A DNA stretch of 64,000 nt from Fodinibius roseus (GTDB taxonomy: Bacteria; Bacteroidota; Rhodothermia; Balneolales; Balneolaceae): contig NZ_FQUS01000012.1 in NCBI RefSeq assembly GCF_900129315.1, positions 1 to 64,000 on the forward strand, in the 5' to 3' direction. The notes beneath the pieces were generated by a model. The model was not told the DNA's origin and made no database searches. It was given only the letters and a program-made list of their open reading frames with translations. Positions 17,291-26,279 of this stretch are shown here, piece by piece; position 1 is the stretch's first letter, and the number at the start of each line of letters is the position of its first letter. The translations under genes were made by a program, and so were the position numbers.

Positions 17291-18721
17291 TCAGGGCCAC
17301 TGAGGCAGGGGAGCCCCTGTCCTTTCGAGCCACTCTTCCAGCTTCCGTTTCAGCTTGTCCCGCTGTTTTGGCCTGCTTCCGGCAAGATTTTGCTCTTCAC
17401 CGGCGTCCTCCTGCAGGTTATAAAGCTGAAAGTCATTGGTTTCATAGAACTTCAGCAATTTCCACGATCCCGACCGGATCACACTCACCGGCGTCGTTCG
17501 CCAGGCATTATTCGGGTAGCCGGGAAAGTGCCAATATAGGTTATCCCGCTTCAGCGAAGCCTTCGGATCCTCCAGCAGAGGCACCAGGCTGAGTCCGTCC
17601 AGCGGGTAATGGCGTGGGTTGTCCATTCCGGCCAACTCCAGGTAGGTCGGGTAAAAATCTATGCTGATCACCGGCTCCCGGCTTGTTGATCCAGGTGCAA
17701 CCACCCCCGGCCATCGGATAATCAGCGGTACCCGGATGCCCCCTTCATAAAAGGTCCCCTTCCCTCCTTTCAGGGGAGCGTTGTCGGTAATATTGGCCTC
17801 CCCGTGTCCCAAAAATCCATATCCGCCCCGCCCACCGTTGTCCGAGTAGAAAATGACCACGGTATTACGAGCCAGTTCGCGTTCCTCAAGCGCATCCAAA
17901 ATTTTACCAACATTCCGGTCCAACCGTTCAATCATCGCAGCATAGGCCGAGTGAGAATGTCCCCGGTCCCCCTTCTTCCGGTCATATTTTTCGACAAGTT
18001 CCTCCGGCGCCTGGAAGGGACTGTGCGGGGTATAAAAGGAAAGATTGAGATAAAAAGGTCCCCCGCGGTGATCATCTATATACGCTATCGCTTTCCTGGT
18101 CAGGTAATCGGTCAGGTATTCCCCTTGCCGGGCATCCGCGATATGGGGATTATTGCCGGGGTTAAAATAGCCGCCCTCCCAGCTGCCGGGATTTCCGGCC
18201 CCATACCCGCCAATATTGTAGTCGTATCCCTGCTGCCCGGGTCCGTGCGCCGGTGGATCGCCCAAATGCCATTTGCCGATCAGAGCGGTACTGTACCCAG
18301 CCTGCCCCAGCATTTCAGCTTCGGTTATTTTTTCGGTAGGGAGCGCGTGGGCGTTTTCGGCGGGAATCATGGCACCGGGACCCGAATCTCCTACGTGGTA
18401 GATCGGCTGACGCGGATAATATTGTCCGCTGACCAGCGCCGCCCGCGTGGGCGAACAGTTGGCGGCATTGGTATAGGCGTTTAAAAATTTCATTCCCTCT
18501 GCGGCCAGGCGATCGATATTCGGGGTTTCATAGAAGGTGCGTTTCAGCGGATCAAAACTGTTAATGTCGGTCAAACCCAGGTCATCGGCCATGATGAAAA
18601 CGATGTTGGGCTTTTTATCAGGAGTTCCTTCCTGTCCCGCAACAGAACTGATACCCATGGCCAATATCAACAAGCTGAGGAAAAAGTGCCTTGCAAATCC
18701 TTTAAAGATTAATCGTTTCAT
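17291..18721 (-). CDS. Type I sulfatase (arylsulfatase A-like)
   Basis: The frame is open from an ATG at 18796 that overlaps the upstream gene by 20 nt, but the ATG at 18721 starts a standard signal peptide (MKRLIFKGFARHFFLSLLIL to about residue 29), giving 476 residues. Metal site ADD at 45-47; formylglycine site C-S-P-T-R from Cys89 (NAANCSPTRAALVSG). GKWHLGDPP, FYTPHSPFQAP and YSDNGGRGGYG with a C-terminal QLYNLQEDAGE complete the fold. A (TA)8 dinucleotide tract directly abuts the chosen start and lies in frame inside the longer alternative, so its length would decide whether translation from the upstream ATG is productive. Confidence 0.88.
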   Translation of the reverse strand: MKRLIFKGFARHFFLSLLILAMGISSVAGQEGTPDKKPNIVFIMADDLGLTDINSFDPLKRTFYETPNIDRLAAEGMKFLNAYTNAANCSPTRAALVSGQYYPRQPIYHVGDSGPGAMIPAENAHALPTEKITEAEMLGQAGYSTALIGKWHLGDPPAHGPGQQGYDYNIGGYGAGNPGSWEGGYFNPGNNPHIADARQGEYLTDYLTRKAIAYIDDHRGGPFYLNLSFYTPHSPFQAPEELVEKYDRKKGDRGHSHSAYAAMIERLDRNVGKILDALEERELARNTVVIFYSDNGGRGGYGFLGHGEANITDNAPLKGGKGTFYEGGIRVPLIIRWPGVVAPGSTSREPVISIDFYPTYLELAGMDNPRHYPLDGLSLVPLLEDPKASLKRDNLYWHFPGYPNNAWRTTPVSVIRSGSWKLLKFYETNDFQLYNLQEDAGEEQNLAGSRPKQRDKLKRKLEEWLERTGAPLPQWP

Positions 18722-18738
18722 TATATATATATATATAT
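18722..18738. repeat. (TA)8 microsatellite at a sulfatase start codon
   Basis: Seventeen bases of strictly alternating T and A immediately upstream (minus strand) of the ATG at 18721. It encodes an Ile-Tyr run in the extended reading frame starting at 18796. A change of one unit (2 bp) would put upstream starts out of frame while leaving the ATG at 18721 intact but altering its leader. Confidence 0.85.
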
Positions 18739-18776
18739 CTGACCCTTTCATCATATCTAATCCTGCAAATAATGCA

Positions 18777-20315
18777 TTATTCCCAAAAACGAGCATCCTG
18801 TACGTCCTGCTGCTTTACATTGAAGGTTTTCCTCATTTTTTCGAGGATATCTCTATACCCGGCATCATCCGCCAGGTTATCATATTCTTCCGGATCATTT
18901 TTATGATCGTACAGCTCTTCGTTATGAGCCTGAACCTCATCCCCCCATCGCGTATACCTCCATCTTTCCGTCCTGATTGAAGCAGCATTTCCCTGGTAGG
19001 AAACGGTATAGGCTAATTGGTCTGTAAGCCCGGGTTCTTTCTCTGTCAGATGCCTCACCAGGCTTTTCCCCTGGAGTATGGTCGGAACTTCCCCAGCATA
19101 GCCTGTTAAATCTGTCAGGGTAGGATAGAGGTCTATAAGTTCGGTAATTTGCCGGCTCTTTTTCCCATAATTCTTTTGATACTTTCTTCCCGGTACCGAT
19201 AAAATAAGGGGAACCCGCGCGCTGCCTTCCCACAGACTGATCTTTGACCAGCTGTCATGTTCGCCGAGGTTATAGCCGTGATCCGATAGAAAAACAACAA
19301 TCGTTTCTTCCCTGACCTCAAGCCGGTCAAGCGCATCGAGAATACGTCCCACCTGCCGATCCATAAACCGCACGCTTGCCATATAACCGCTGATCACCTG
19401 CCTTTTTTGCCATTCATTCATCCCGAACTTGTTATCATTTTGCTGTCTGAGGGCCTGATCGGGAACATTTTTATCAACCTTGCCGGGAGGCAACACAACC
19501 TCCTCCTCCGGATAGGACTGAAAAGAACTTCTCGGCGCAATAAAGGGAACATGGGGCCGGACAAAACCAACGGCAAGAAAAAAAGGAGCATCCGGTTTTT
19601 CCCGTACTAAATTTGTTGCTCCCTCTGCGATATCGCCCGTCCGATTTTCCAAAACAGCGATAGCCTGGCTGGCCGCGAGGTAATCGGTCTGGGTATGTTT
19701 CATGCTGTCCGCTATAACCATGCGCGAAAAGTTGCCCCCATAGTGATGATTATCCGGGGAAAGTAACTCCAGCTGTCCCGGTCCCAGCGTCTCGGGCCCC
19801 ATCACATTGTAGGCATAATCCCATGAATCGGGATCATCTCCGCCGGCACCGCCCCGTTCAATCCCGCCCGGCACGCCCATGTGAAATATTTTTGATACCC
19901 TGGCGGTATAATACCCTTGTTGCCGGAAAAAGCCGGCCATCGAAGGATGATCCGAAAGATCGGGCGTCTTTTTTTTGTAGCTGCCGAGCTGCGTGGAATT
20001 ACCCAGTACCCCGTTTGTTTCGGGATACAACCCACTCATGAGCGAAGCACGCGAGGGACCACATATCGGGTATTGTGCGTAGGCTCTGGTAAACCGAACG
20101 CCCTCCCGGGCCAGCCGGTCAAGGTTCGGTGTGTGATGGTCAATATCCATATACGGACCGATCCGGGTGTTTAAATCATCCGCAATAATTAGTACGACGT
20201 TTGGCTTGTCTTGTCCCTGTAGCATCCCGGGAAATAATAACAGACATAAAAGGAAGGTGGGCAGACCTGTACGGAGATATTTTATTTGATTTATACTCTT
20301 AAACGTGTTAATCAT
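18777..20315 (-). CDS. Type I sulfatase, iduronate-2-sulfatase-like (S1_7-like)
   Basis: The open frame extends to 20444, but the ATG at 20315 begins a good signal peptide (hydrophobic about 17-33, ending MLQGQ), giving 512 residues. KPNVVLIIADDLNTRIGPY puts the metal site at 46-47; the formylglycine site is C-G-P-S-R from Cys85 in QYPICGPSRASLMSG. The ADDLNTxxGxY and RPHVPFIAP motifs together with SDHGYNLGEHDSWSK are diagnostic of iduronate-2-sulfatase-type enzymes (S1_7), which in algal loci act on sulfated uronate or rhamnose oligosaccharides. Its stop overlaps the extended frame of the next sulfatase, consistent with one transcript. GC content is lower than in neighbouring sulfatases. Confidence 0.88.
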   Translation of the reverse strand: MINTFKSINQIKYLRTGLPTFLLCLLLFPGMLQGQDKPNVVLIIADDLNTRIGPYMDIDHHTPNLDRLAREGVRFTRAYAQYPICGPSRASLMSGLYPETNGVLGNSTQLGSYKKKTPDLSDHPSMAGFFRQQGYYTARVSKIFHMGVPGGIERGGAGGDDPDSWDYAYNVMGPETLGPGQLELLSPDNHHYGGNFSRMVIADSMKHTQTDYLAASQAIAVLENRTGDIAEGATNLVREKPDAPFFLAVGFVRPHVPFIAPRSSFQSYPEEEVVLPPGKVDKNVPDQALRQQNDNKFGMNEWQKRQVISGYMASVRFMDRQVGRILDALDRLEVREETIVVFLSDHGYNLGEHDSWSKISLWEGSARVPLILSVPGRKYQKNYGKKSRQITELIDLYPTLTDLTGYAGEVPTILQGKSLVRHLTEKEPGLTDQLAYTVSYQGNAASIRTERWRYTRWGDEVQAHNEELYDHKNDPEEYDNLADDAGYRDILEKMRKTFNVKQQDVQDARFWE

Positions 20316-20550
20316 GAGATTACGGACATTCTGTATTTGATTCCATGTGATAATTATGCAGGCAGCTCCACGCTCAATAACGGCTTCCGAATTTCTATTT
20401 TGCGCCATTAGCCCAGGCAAAATAGATCCCGAAAATAGCAGCAAATTGCAAATCGAATCCCGATCGTCGAATTTCTGGGATCTTAGCGCCGTACTATAGT
20501 TTACTCTTCAACAGGGTTTTCTTTCCTATAAGCCTATGCAAAATTATTCT

Positions 20551-20665
20551 TTTGACCAATATTTGCATTTTCACGCATTCAACATTCTCACAATATACCA
20601 CGAGGGTGGTTTTGAATGTGCTCGGGCCTTGATATTGACTAAAGTTCCTGGTTTTCAAAGTCTTC
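20551..20665. repeat. Intergenic repeat family A, copy 2
   Basis: Resembles 10541-10666 over most of its length ('ttttcacgcattcaacattctcaca', split here as 'ttttcacgcat' and 'caacattctcaca'; then 'gtggttttgaa' and 'aaagttcctg'). It lies between the S1_7-like sulfatase start and the stop of the next sulfatase. Confidence 0.5.
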
Positions 20666-20690
20666 TCCCATGCTCTGCAACCATTAAAAT

Positions 20691-22493
20691 CTAATCGATC
20701 CTGGTTAGCATAAGAGTCCTGAAATCCATGGCGGCGCTGCCCGGGATCTCAAGCGCCCGCAGCACCAGAGGGGCCCTGCCTCCGGGCAGGGATATCGTCC
20801 CCATTTCCAGTGGTTTAAAATCTTTGACATATGATTCGATCCGCTCCACCCGGTCGTCCTCCATTCCCCGAAGCGGGGGATTGTGGGCCTGCCTGATCGT
20901 GTCGGTGACGGCGGCGGATCCAAAGGAGAGTTGCACGACGGTCCCCAGGTCTTTCGGGGGACAGGTGTAGTAGAGTTTCACCCGGTAGGTGCCGGGCTCC
21001 CGCACCTCCACATCCCAGCTGATGCTGTCGGCGGTGCTCGTCCAGTTGGTAAAAAACGACGCATTCGGGAAGCGGTTGGACCGCTCAATATTGCCGTGCG
21101 GCCTCCCGTCGCGGGCCGGCAGCTGGGTATATTTGAAGTCCGGGTCTCCCACGAGGAAAGGACGCTTTGTTTCCCCCCGCTCCTCCGGGATCACCGCCCG
21201 TTCCCATCCCTGCAGGGTATCCCTAAGCGTCTCCGTTACCTGCGGGTGCCGACTGGACACCTCCCGGTGCTGCCCGCGGTCTTCGGTGATATCGTAGAGC
21301 CTTCCCTGATGGTCCAGCCGGTAGGCGGGACTCCGCACGCTGGTTCGCCCGTTCCAGTGCGAAAATATCAGCCGCTCATCCCAATTCTGCTTTCCTCCGC
21401 TCAGCAGGGGGACAAGGCTGATCCCGTCCACCGGCTTACGGGTCTGCAGCTTCACGCCCGCCAGGTCGGACAGGGTGGGCAGCAGGTCAATGGCCGCGGC
21501 AATTTCCGGGATCTCGGTTCCGGGTTCAATGAGCTGCGGCCAGCGGATAAACAGAGGGGAACGCACGCCTCCCTCGTCGGTCGATCCCTTCCGGCCCCGC
21601 ATCCCGCCGTTCCAGCGCCAGCTGTTGGGACCATTGTCACTCATATACGCCACAATCGTCTGCTCGCCCAGCTCCAGCTCCCGCAGCTTGTCCATAATCC
21701 GTCCCACGTTCCAGTCGATATTCTCGACCATCGCCAGCGCCGCCCGGGTAAACGCCGGATCCTCTTTGCCGGGATCCCGGTGGCGCATGGCAAGCTCCCT
21801 GCCTTCAAGCGCCTCCCACCACCGGTCGGGCACCTGCATGGGCGAATGCGGGGTATTGTAGGGCAGGTACAGCAGGAAGGGATCCCCGCTCCCACCATGG
21901 TCCTCGATAAATTCCAGGGCTTTGCCGGTTACATCATCGGGCAGGTAACCGTCCCCCTGCACCAGCTCCCCGTTGTGTTCCAGCAGCGAGGGACTGAAAT
22001 AATCGCCCCAGTGGCCGGAGGCAAAGCCATAAAATTCATCAAAGCCCCGGCCGTTGGGGTGGTAGGGATACTGCATCCCGTTATGCCATTTTCCGAAAAC
22101 GCCTGTCGCATAGCCGGCCCGACTGAATACCTCAGCGATCGTGGTTTCATCGAGGTCCAGCCGCTCACCGCCGGCCGAGGTGCCGTACACCCCACCCCGC
22201 GGATGGTATCGCCCCGTCAGCAGTTCTGCTCGCGTGGGCGAGCACACCGGACTCACGTAAAAATTCGAAAAGGATGCTCCCCGGGAAGCCAGAGCATCAA
22301 TATTCGGGGTGTGCACATTCGTGTTTCCATGAACGCTCAGGTCCCCCCATCCCTGGTCGTCAGTGACAATCAGTACAATATTGGGGGCTGTGCGATCCCC
22401 TGGCGCCGGCTCCTCCTCACCGGCACACCCCTGTAGGACTGACAAGGGGATGATCAGCCATAGCATGTATATAATTTGCCTGTAATGAATCAT
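20691..22493 (-). CDS. Type I sulfatase lipoprotein with C-terminal carbohydrate-binding-like domain
   Basis: 600 residues. Lipoprotein signal with lipobox LQGC (Cys23). Metal site TDD at 44-46, formylglycine site C-S-P-T-R from Cys84. GKWHNG and LPYNTPHSPMQVPD (substrate-side His), MSDNGPNSWRWNGG (metal DN) and the LYDITEDRGQ segment follow. The last ~140 residues (from about 455) form a beta-rich extension with ISWDVEVREPGTYRVKLYY, a pattern typical of CBM6/CBM35-like or DUF5077-like sandwiches. The protein is therefore longer than a usual S1 enzyme and may bind the polysaccharide directly. It lies 125 bp downstream of the next sulfatase. Confidence 0.88.
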   Translation of the reverse strand: MIHYRQIIYMLWLIIPLSVLQGCAGEEEPAPGDRTAPNIVLIVTDDQGWGDLSVHGNTNVHTPNIDALASRGASFSNFYVSPVCSPTRAELLTGRYHPRGGVYGTSAGGERLDLDETTIAEVFSRAGYATGVFGKWHNGMQYPYHPNGRGFDEFYGFASGHWGDYFSPSLLEHNGELVQGDGYLPDDVTGKALEFIEDHGGSGDPFLLYLPYNTPHSPMQVPDRWWEALEGRELAMRHRDPGKEDPAFTRAALAMVENIDWNVGRIMDKLRELELGEQTIVAYMSDNGPNSWRWNGGMRGRKGSTDEGGVRSPLFIRWPQLIEPGTEIPEIAAAIDLLPTLSDLAGVKLQTRKPVDGISLVPLLSGGKQNWDERLIFSHWNGRTSVRSPAYRLDHQGRLYDITEDRGQHREVSSRHPQVTETLRDTLQGWERAVIPEERGETKRPFLVGDPDFKYTQLPARDGRPHGNIERSNRFPNASFFTNWTSTADSISWDVEVREPGTYRVKLYYTCPPKDLGTVVQLSFGSAAVTDTIRQAHNPPLRGMEDDRVERIESYVKDFKPLEMGTISLPGGRAPLVLRALEIPGSAAMDFRTLMLTRID

Positions 22494-22618
22494 ATCGGGT
22501 ATTTATACCTATATAGCAATAGGCAGTATAATGATAACCTTGTAACTCTTCTGAAAATTAATAGTCCATCACATTTCCAAGCCTGCAAACAATGGTTGCC
22601 AGAGATAACTTCATTATC

Positions 22619-24151
22619 CTATTCATACTGTTCGAGCCGTCCTTTCAGGCGGTCCACCACTTCCGGATGCTTGTTCCATACGTTGTTCGTTTCGGCCAAA
22701 TCCTCCTCAAGATTGTAAAGTTGTCCCCCGGGATCCCCCGGACCTGCTTCAATATGGGCGGGATCGGTAAATCCACCGGAGCCCAACGCTTCGATCAGTT
22801 TCCACTGGCCGTCCTGGATGGCCCGGACGCCGCGGGCTGAGACAGAGACCACCGGCGGCCGAATCGACTCATCTTCCGGCTGGTCGCCGGTGAGGACCGG
22901 AAGCAGGCTGAAGCTGTCTTCGCCGGCCCCTTCGGGTAGATCCACCGCAAGGATATCGGCAAACGTTGCCATCATATCCGTAAAAGAAATCGTCTGACTG
23001 GTCACGGATCCCGGGTCAATCACGCCCGGCCAGCGTACGATAAACGGCATACGGTGACCCGCCTCGTAGGCATCCCCTTTCATCCCCCGCAGTCCGCCCT
23101 GGGAATCGTGGTTAAACTGCTCACGGTCTTTATCATACCACACCGGACCGTTGTCGCTGGTAAAAATCACCAGGGTCTCATCGGACATGTTTTCCTGTTC
23201 TAGGGCCGCGAGTATCTCTCCAACTTTTGCATCGACCATCGCCGTAAAATCACCATACATTCCGGCACCACTCACGCCCTCAAATTCCGGGGCAGGCAGC
23301 CAGGGTGTATGGGGAGCTGGAAATGCCACATACAGCAGCAATGGCTGATCCGAATGCTCAGAACCGTGCCTCTGGATAATATCAATCGATTCCCTGGTAA
23401 AACGCGGCAACACATCCGACAGGTCCAGATCGGGTGCGATGCCACCGGCCCGCCAGAACGCTCCCTGTATATCGGTCCATTTACCCCCGCTGTAATGGGA
23501 TTCAACCGTATCGGTCGGTGGGGTTACCACCTGGTCGCCGCGTATATAAAAGTAGGGCGGAATATCGGTTGAGGCCCGGATGCCGAAGAAGCTGTCGAAA
23601 CCCCGATCCACGGGTCCCCCCGTCAGCGGTATATCCGGGTCATACTGCCGGTAGGCGGCCCGGGTATTTTCACCCGCCTGCAGGTTCGCCGACCGGTCGG
23701 TGGTGTGAGATTCATCAAAGCCCAGGTGCCACTTGCCCACCATCGCCGTCCGGTAGCCTTCTGACTGCAGCAGGGAAGCAATCGTCATGCGATCTTCGTC
23801 GATGACCGGCTCGTTCGGCCACACCCCGGTATTGGTCCGAAAAGGGTACCGTCCCGTCAACAAACCGTACCGGGACGGATGGCATACGGCGCCGGGCGCG
23901 TGGGCATCGGTAAACCGCATGCCTTCCTGCGCCAGCCGGTCGAGGTGGGGCGTGGGAATCCGGGACTCGCTGTTATACGCCCCTGCATCCCCATACCCCA
24001 TATCATCGGCAAACAGAATCACGATGTTCGGTTTTTCCGGTGCGGGCGAAGCAGACCGGTCGTCCCGGTTACATCCCCCCAGGAACGCACAAATAACAAG
24101 AGAAGCGATCACGATCTGCAGCTGTAGTGTAAAGCGGTTACCGGTAATCAT
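22619..24151 (-). CDS. Type I sulfatase lipoprotein (arylsulfatase A-like, S1_15-like)
   Basis: The frame opens at 24229, but the ATG at 24151 gives a proper lipoprotein signal (MITGNRF..., lipobox LGGC, Cys27), 510 residues. Metal site ADD at 48-50; formylglycine site C-H-P-S-R from Cys90 in PGAVCHPSRYGLLTGRYPFR. GKWHLGFDES, AFPAPHTPWLPAPE and TSDNGPVWYDKD are present, and the C-terminus ends with QLYNLEEDLAET. His at the second position of the C-x-P-S-R site is the variant seen in galactosamine-6-sulfatase-like S1_15 enzymes (from memory). It lies 125 bp upstream of the CBM-bearing sulfatase. Confidence 0.88.
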   Translation of the reverse strand: MITGNRFTLQLQIVIASLVICAFLGGCNRDDRSASPAPEKPNIVILFADDMGYGDAGAYNSESRIPTPHLDRLAQEGMRFTDAHAPGAVCHPSRYGLLTGRYPFRTNTGVWPNEPVIDEDRMTIASLLQSEGYRTAMVGKWHLGFDESHTTDRSANLQAGENTRAAYRQYDPDIPLTGGPVDRGFDSFFGIRASTDIPPYFYIRGDQVVTPPTDTVESHYSGGKWTDIQGAFWRAGGIAPDLDLSDVLPRFTRESIDIIQRHGSEHSDQPLLLYVAFPAPHTPWLPAPEFEGVSGAGMYGDFTAMVDAKVGEILAALEQENMSDETLVIFTSDNGPVWYDKDREQFNHDSQGGLRGMKGDAYEAGHRMPFIVRWPGVIDPGSVTSQTISFTDMMATFADILAVDLPEGAGEDSFSLLPVLTGDQPEDESIRPPVVSVSARGVRAIQDGQWKLIEALGSGGFTDPAHIEAGPGDPGGQLYNLEEDLAETNNVWNKHPEVVDRLKGRLEQYE

Positions 24152-24214
24152 AATTTTCCGTTTTATATAAAAGATATAAGAAAGCTTTGTAAAACCGCTC
24201 ATTGGGCGAATTGC

Positions 24215-24320
24215 TGTATGTTCGTGCATGCACCATTCCCACCTGTGCTTTTATGCTGTGGTGTTGCATTCGCCCGGAGATTGACAGCGATTAATTTTCC
24301 GGTTTTCAAAGATTCTATAC
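24215..24320. repeat. Intergenic repeat family A, degenerate copy 3
   Basis: Shares 'attttccggttttcaaagat' and 'ttcgtgcatgcac' with copies 1 and 2, again between two sulfatase genes. Similarity is patchy. Confidence 0.35.
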
Positions 24321-24353
24321 ATTGGATGAAAAATAAAAAGGCGGTCTTATAGC

Positions 24354-25961
24354 CTATCGCTGTGGATGTTCAACACCGTATTGCTGCTGCAGCTCCCTGA
24401 TCTTTCCCTTGAGCTTTTCCTGCACCTCCCTGTACTCCGGGTCCCCATAAACGCTCTGCAGCTGCTCGGGGTCCTCCTGCAGGTCAAACAGCTCCCACTC
24501 GTCGTTCTCATAGAAATGGGCCAGCGTGTAGCGGCCGGTGCGCACTCCGTAATGGCGGGCGACCTTGTGAACGGCCGGGGGTCCTTCGTAATAGTGGTAA
24601 TACACAGCCTCGCGCCAGTCGGCCGGCTCCTCACCTTTCAGCAGGGGGACCAGCGAGCGGCCCTGCATCTGCCCGGGAATCTCTGCCCCGGCAAGATCAA
24701 GTATCGTGGGGGCCAAATCGAGGTTCTGGACCAGCTGCTTGCTGACCGACTCCGGGGCAATGCCCTCCGGCCAGTGGATGATCAGGGGCATGCGCATCGA
24801 CTCCTCATAGATCCAGCGCTTGTCAAACCAGCCATTTTCGCCCAAGAAGAACCCTTGGTCCCCCGCGTAGATCACCACCGTGTTATCCAGCAGGTTCTCG
24901 CGTCTCAGGTAGTCCATCACCCGGCCGACCCCGTCGTCCACGCCCCGGATCACCCGCAGGTAATCCTTCACGTAGCGCTGGTAGCGCCAGCGCAGCCGTT
25001 CTTTTTCGGACATTTGCCCGTAATCTTCGTAAAGCTGCTCGTTCTGCTCGCCATAAGCCTGCTCCAGGCGCTCCAGCTGCCGGTCAGTCAGCCGGTTGCG
25101 CTCGACCAGCCGGTCCCACCCCTCCGAGGGTTCCCCGGTTTCGGGGTTCCGGGGGACTTTAAGGTCCCAGCCCCAGCTCATGGTCGTTCCGATCTCCATA
25201 TCCTGCTCCCGAGCCGCGGTCGTCAGCCCGGAATAGTCGTAAAACAGGCTGGGGGGCTCCGGCAGGTCCCGGTTGCGGTAGTCATTCAGGTGATCCGGAC
25301 CCGGAAGCCAGTTGCGGTGCGGGGCCTTATGGTTGTAGATCATCATAAACGGGGTGCCCCGCTGCCGATCGTCCCGCAGCCAGCGCAAGGCACTGTCGGT
25401 GATCACCCGGCTGGTATGTCCCGCCCGGTCCACATCACCCTCCGGGGTGCGCATGGTCGGATTATAATAGGGCCCCTGCCCGTGCAGTACTTCATAATAA
25501 TCGAAGCCCTGCGGCTCAGTGCCCAGGTGCCATTTCCCGACCATGGCGGTCTGGTAGCCTGCCTGCCGGAGCAGTTGCGGGAATGTTTCCAGGGTTACGT
25601 CAATGGATTCCCCGTTGGTCAAGACCCCGTTCTTATGGCTGTGCATCCCGGTCAACAGAACGGCACGGGAAGGTTTGCAGATGGAGTTGGTGACAAAAGC
25701 ATTATCGAAGCGCATGCCCTCTGCGGCAAGCCGGTCGATGTTGGGCGTGGGCGAGTGATCCAGCTTGAGCCCGTACTCCAGAGCCTCCCGGTAGGCGCCG
25801 ATGGACTGGGCGGTATGGTCGTCGGAGTACATCACAATGATGTTGGGCGGGCTATTCCCGGGGTTTTTTTCCGCTTCTGCCTCCGTTGATTCACATCCCA
25901 GAGCTGCAATAGAAACAAGCACTAAAAGAGCAACGGAAGAGCATTCTCGAATAAAAAACAT
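24354..25961 (-). CDS. Type I sulfatase lipoprotein, N-acetylglucosamine-6-sulfatase-like (S1_11-like), copy B
   Basis: The open frame reaches 26021; the ATG at 25961 begins a lipoprotein signal (MFFIRECSSVALLVLVSIAALGC, split as a hydrophobic run then lipobox AALGC), giving 535 residues. Formylglycine site C-K-P-S-R from Cys95, metal SDDH at 46-49. It is a close paralogue of 8786-10477: long blocks such as LPEPPSLFYDYSGLTTAA and AGDQGFFLGENGWFDKRW are identical, and DNA similarity is obvious along the gene. The N-termini differ: this copy is a lipoprotein, whereas copy A has a plain signal. Eight genes separate the copies. Differing localisation could divide labour between the cell surface and periplasm (inference). 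Confidence 0.9.
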   Translation of the reverse strand: MFFIRECSSVALLVLVSIAALGCESTEAEAEKNPGNSPPNIIVMYSDDHTAQSIGAYREALEYGLKLDHSPTPNIDRLAAEGMRFDNAFVTNSICKPSRAVLLTGMHSHKNGVLTNGESIDVTLETFPQLLRQAGYQTAMVGKWHLGTEPQGFDYYEVLHGQGPYYNPTMRTPEGDVDRAGHTSRVITDSALRWLRDDRQRGTPFMMIYNHKAPHRNWLPGPDHLNDYRNRDLPEPPSLFYDYSGLTTAAREQDMEIGTTMSWGWDLKVPRNPETGEPSEGWDRLVERNRLTDRQLERLEQAYGEQNEQLYEDYGQMSEKERLRWRYQRYVKDYLRVIRGVDDGVGRVMDYLRRENLLDNTVVIYAGDQGFFLGENGWFDKRWIYEESMRMPLIIHWPEGIAPESVSKQLVQNLDLAPTILDLAGAEIPGQMQGRSLVPLLKGEEPADWREAVYYHYYEGPPAVHKVARHYGVRTGRYTLAHFYENDEWELFDLQEDPEQLQSVYGDPEYREVQEKLKGKIRELQQQYGVEHPQR

Positions 25962-26021
25962 AAGTAATAGAGAGTTATTTAATGGTGGTTTTTCTACACA
26001 AAACAGTTTTAGACAATTCAA

Positions 26022-26279
26022 TATAATGCATGATCAACATAAAGATTTATTCTGTTTACTGCTTAGCCCTATTTCTTTATTGACCCGATTAATTACATGT
26101 CTGATCTGAAAGTTTAGAGGGTATATGGTGCGGATTTAATTGTAAGAGGTGTTTAACGAATAGTATAAAAAAAATTTATTGAGTAGTAATAATTTACCTT
26201 TTGTTATCATTCGGTAATTTGTTTCACAGGACTTAACAGGTCTCTAAATCAAACGTATTCCCAACTAAGCTTTTACCAT
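26022..26279. other. AT-rich intergenic region
   Basis: Very AT-rich, 258 bp between the DUF4832 protein gene and sulfatase copy B. It probably contains a promoter, but no consensus element can be assigned. No gene seen. Confidence 0.4.

Noticed and set aside
20883-22436. 517-codon plus-strand frame opposite a sulfatase
   Set aside because: Antisense artefact of high GC. Similar frames of 330-534 codons lie opposite the sulfatases at 8786, 15508, 24354 and 53834 and show no family motifs.
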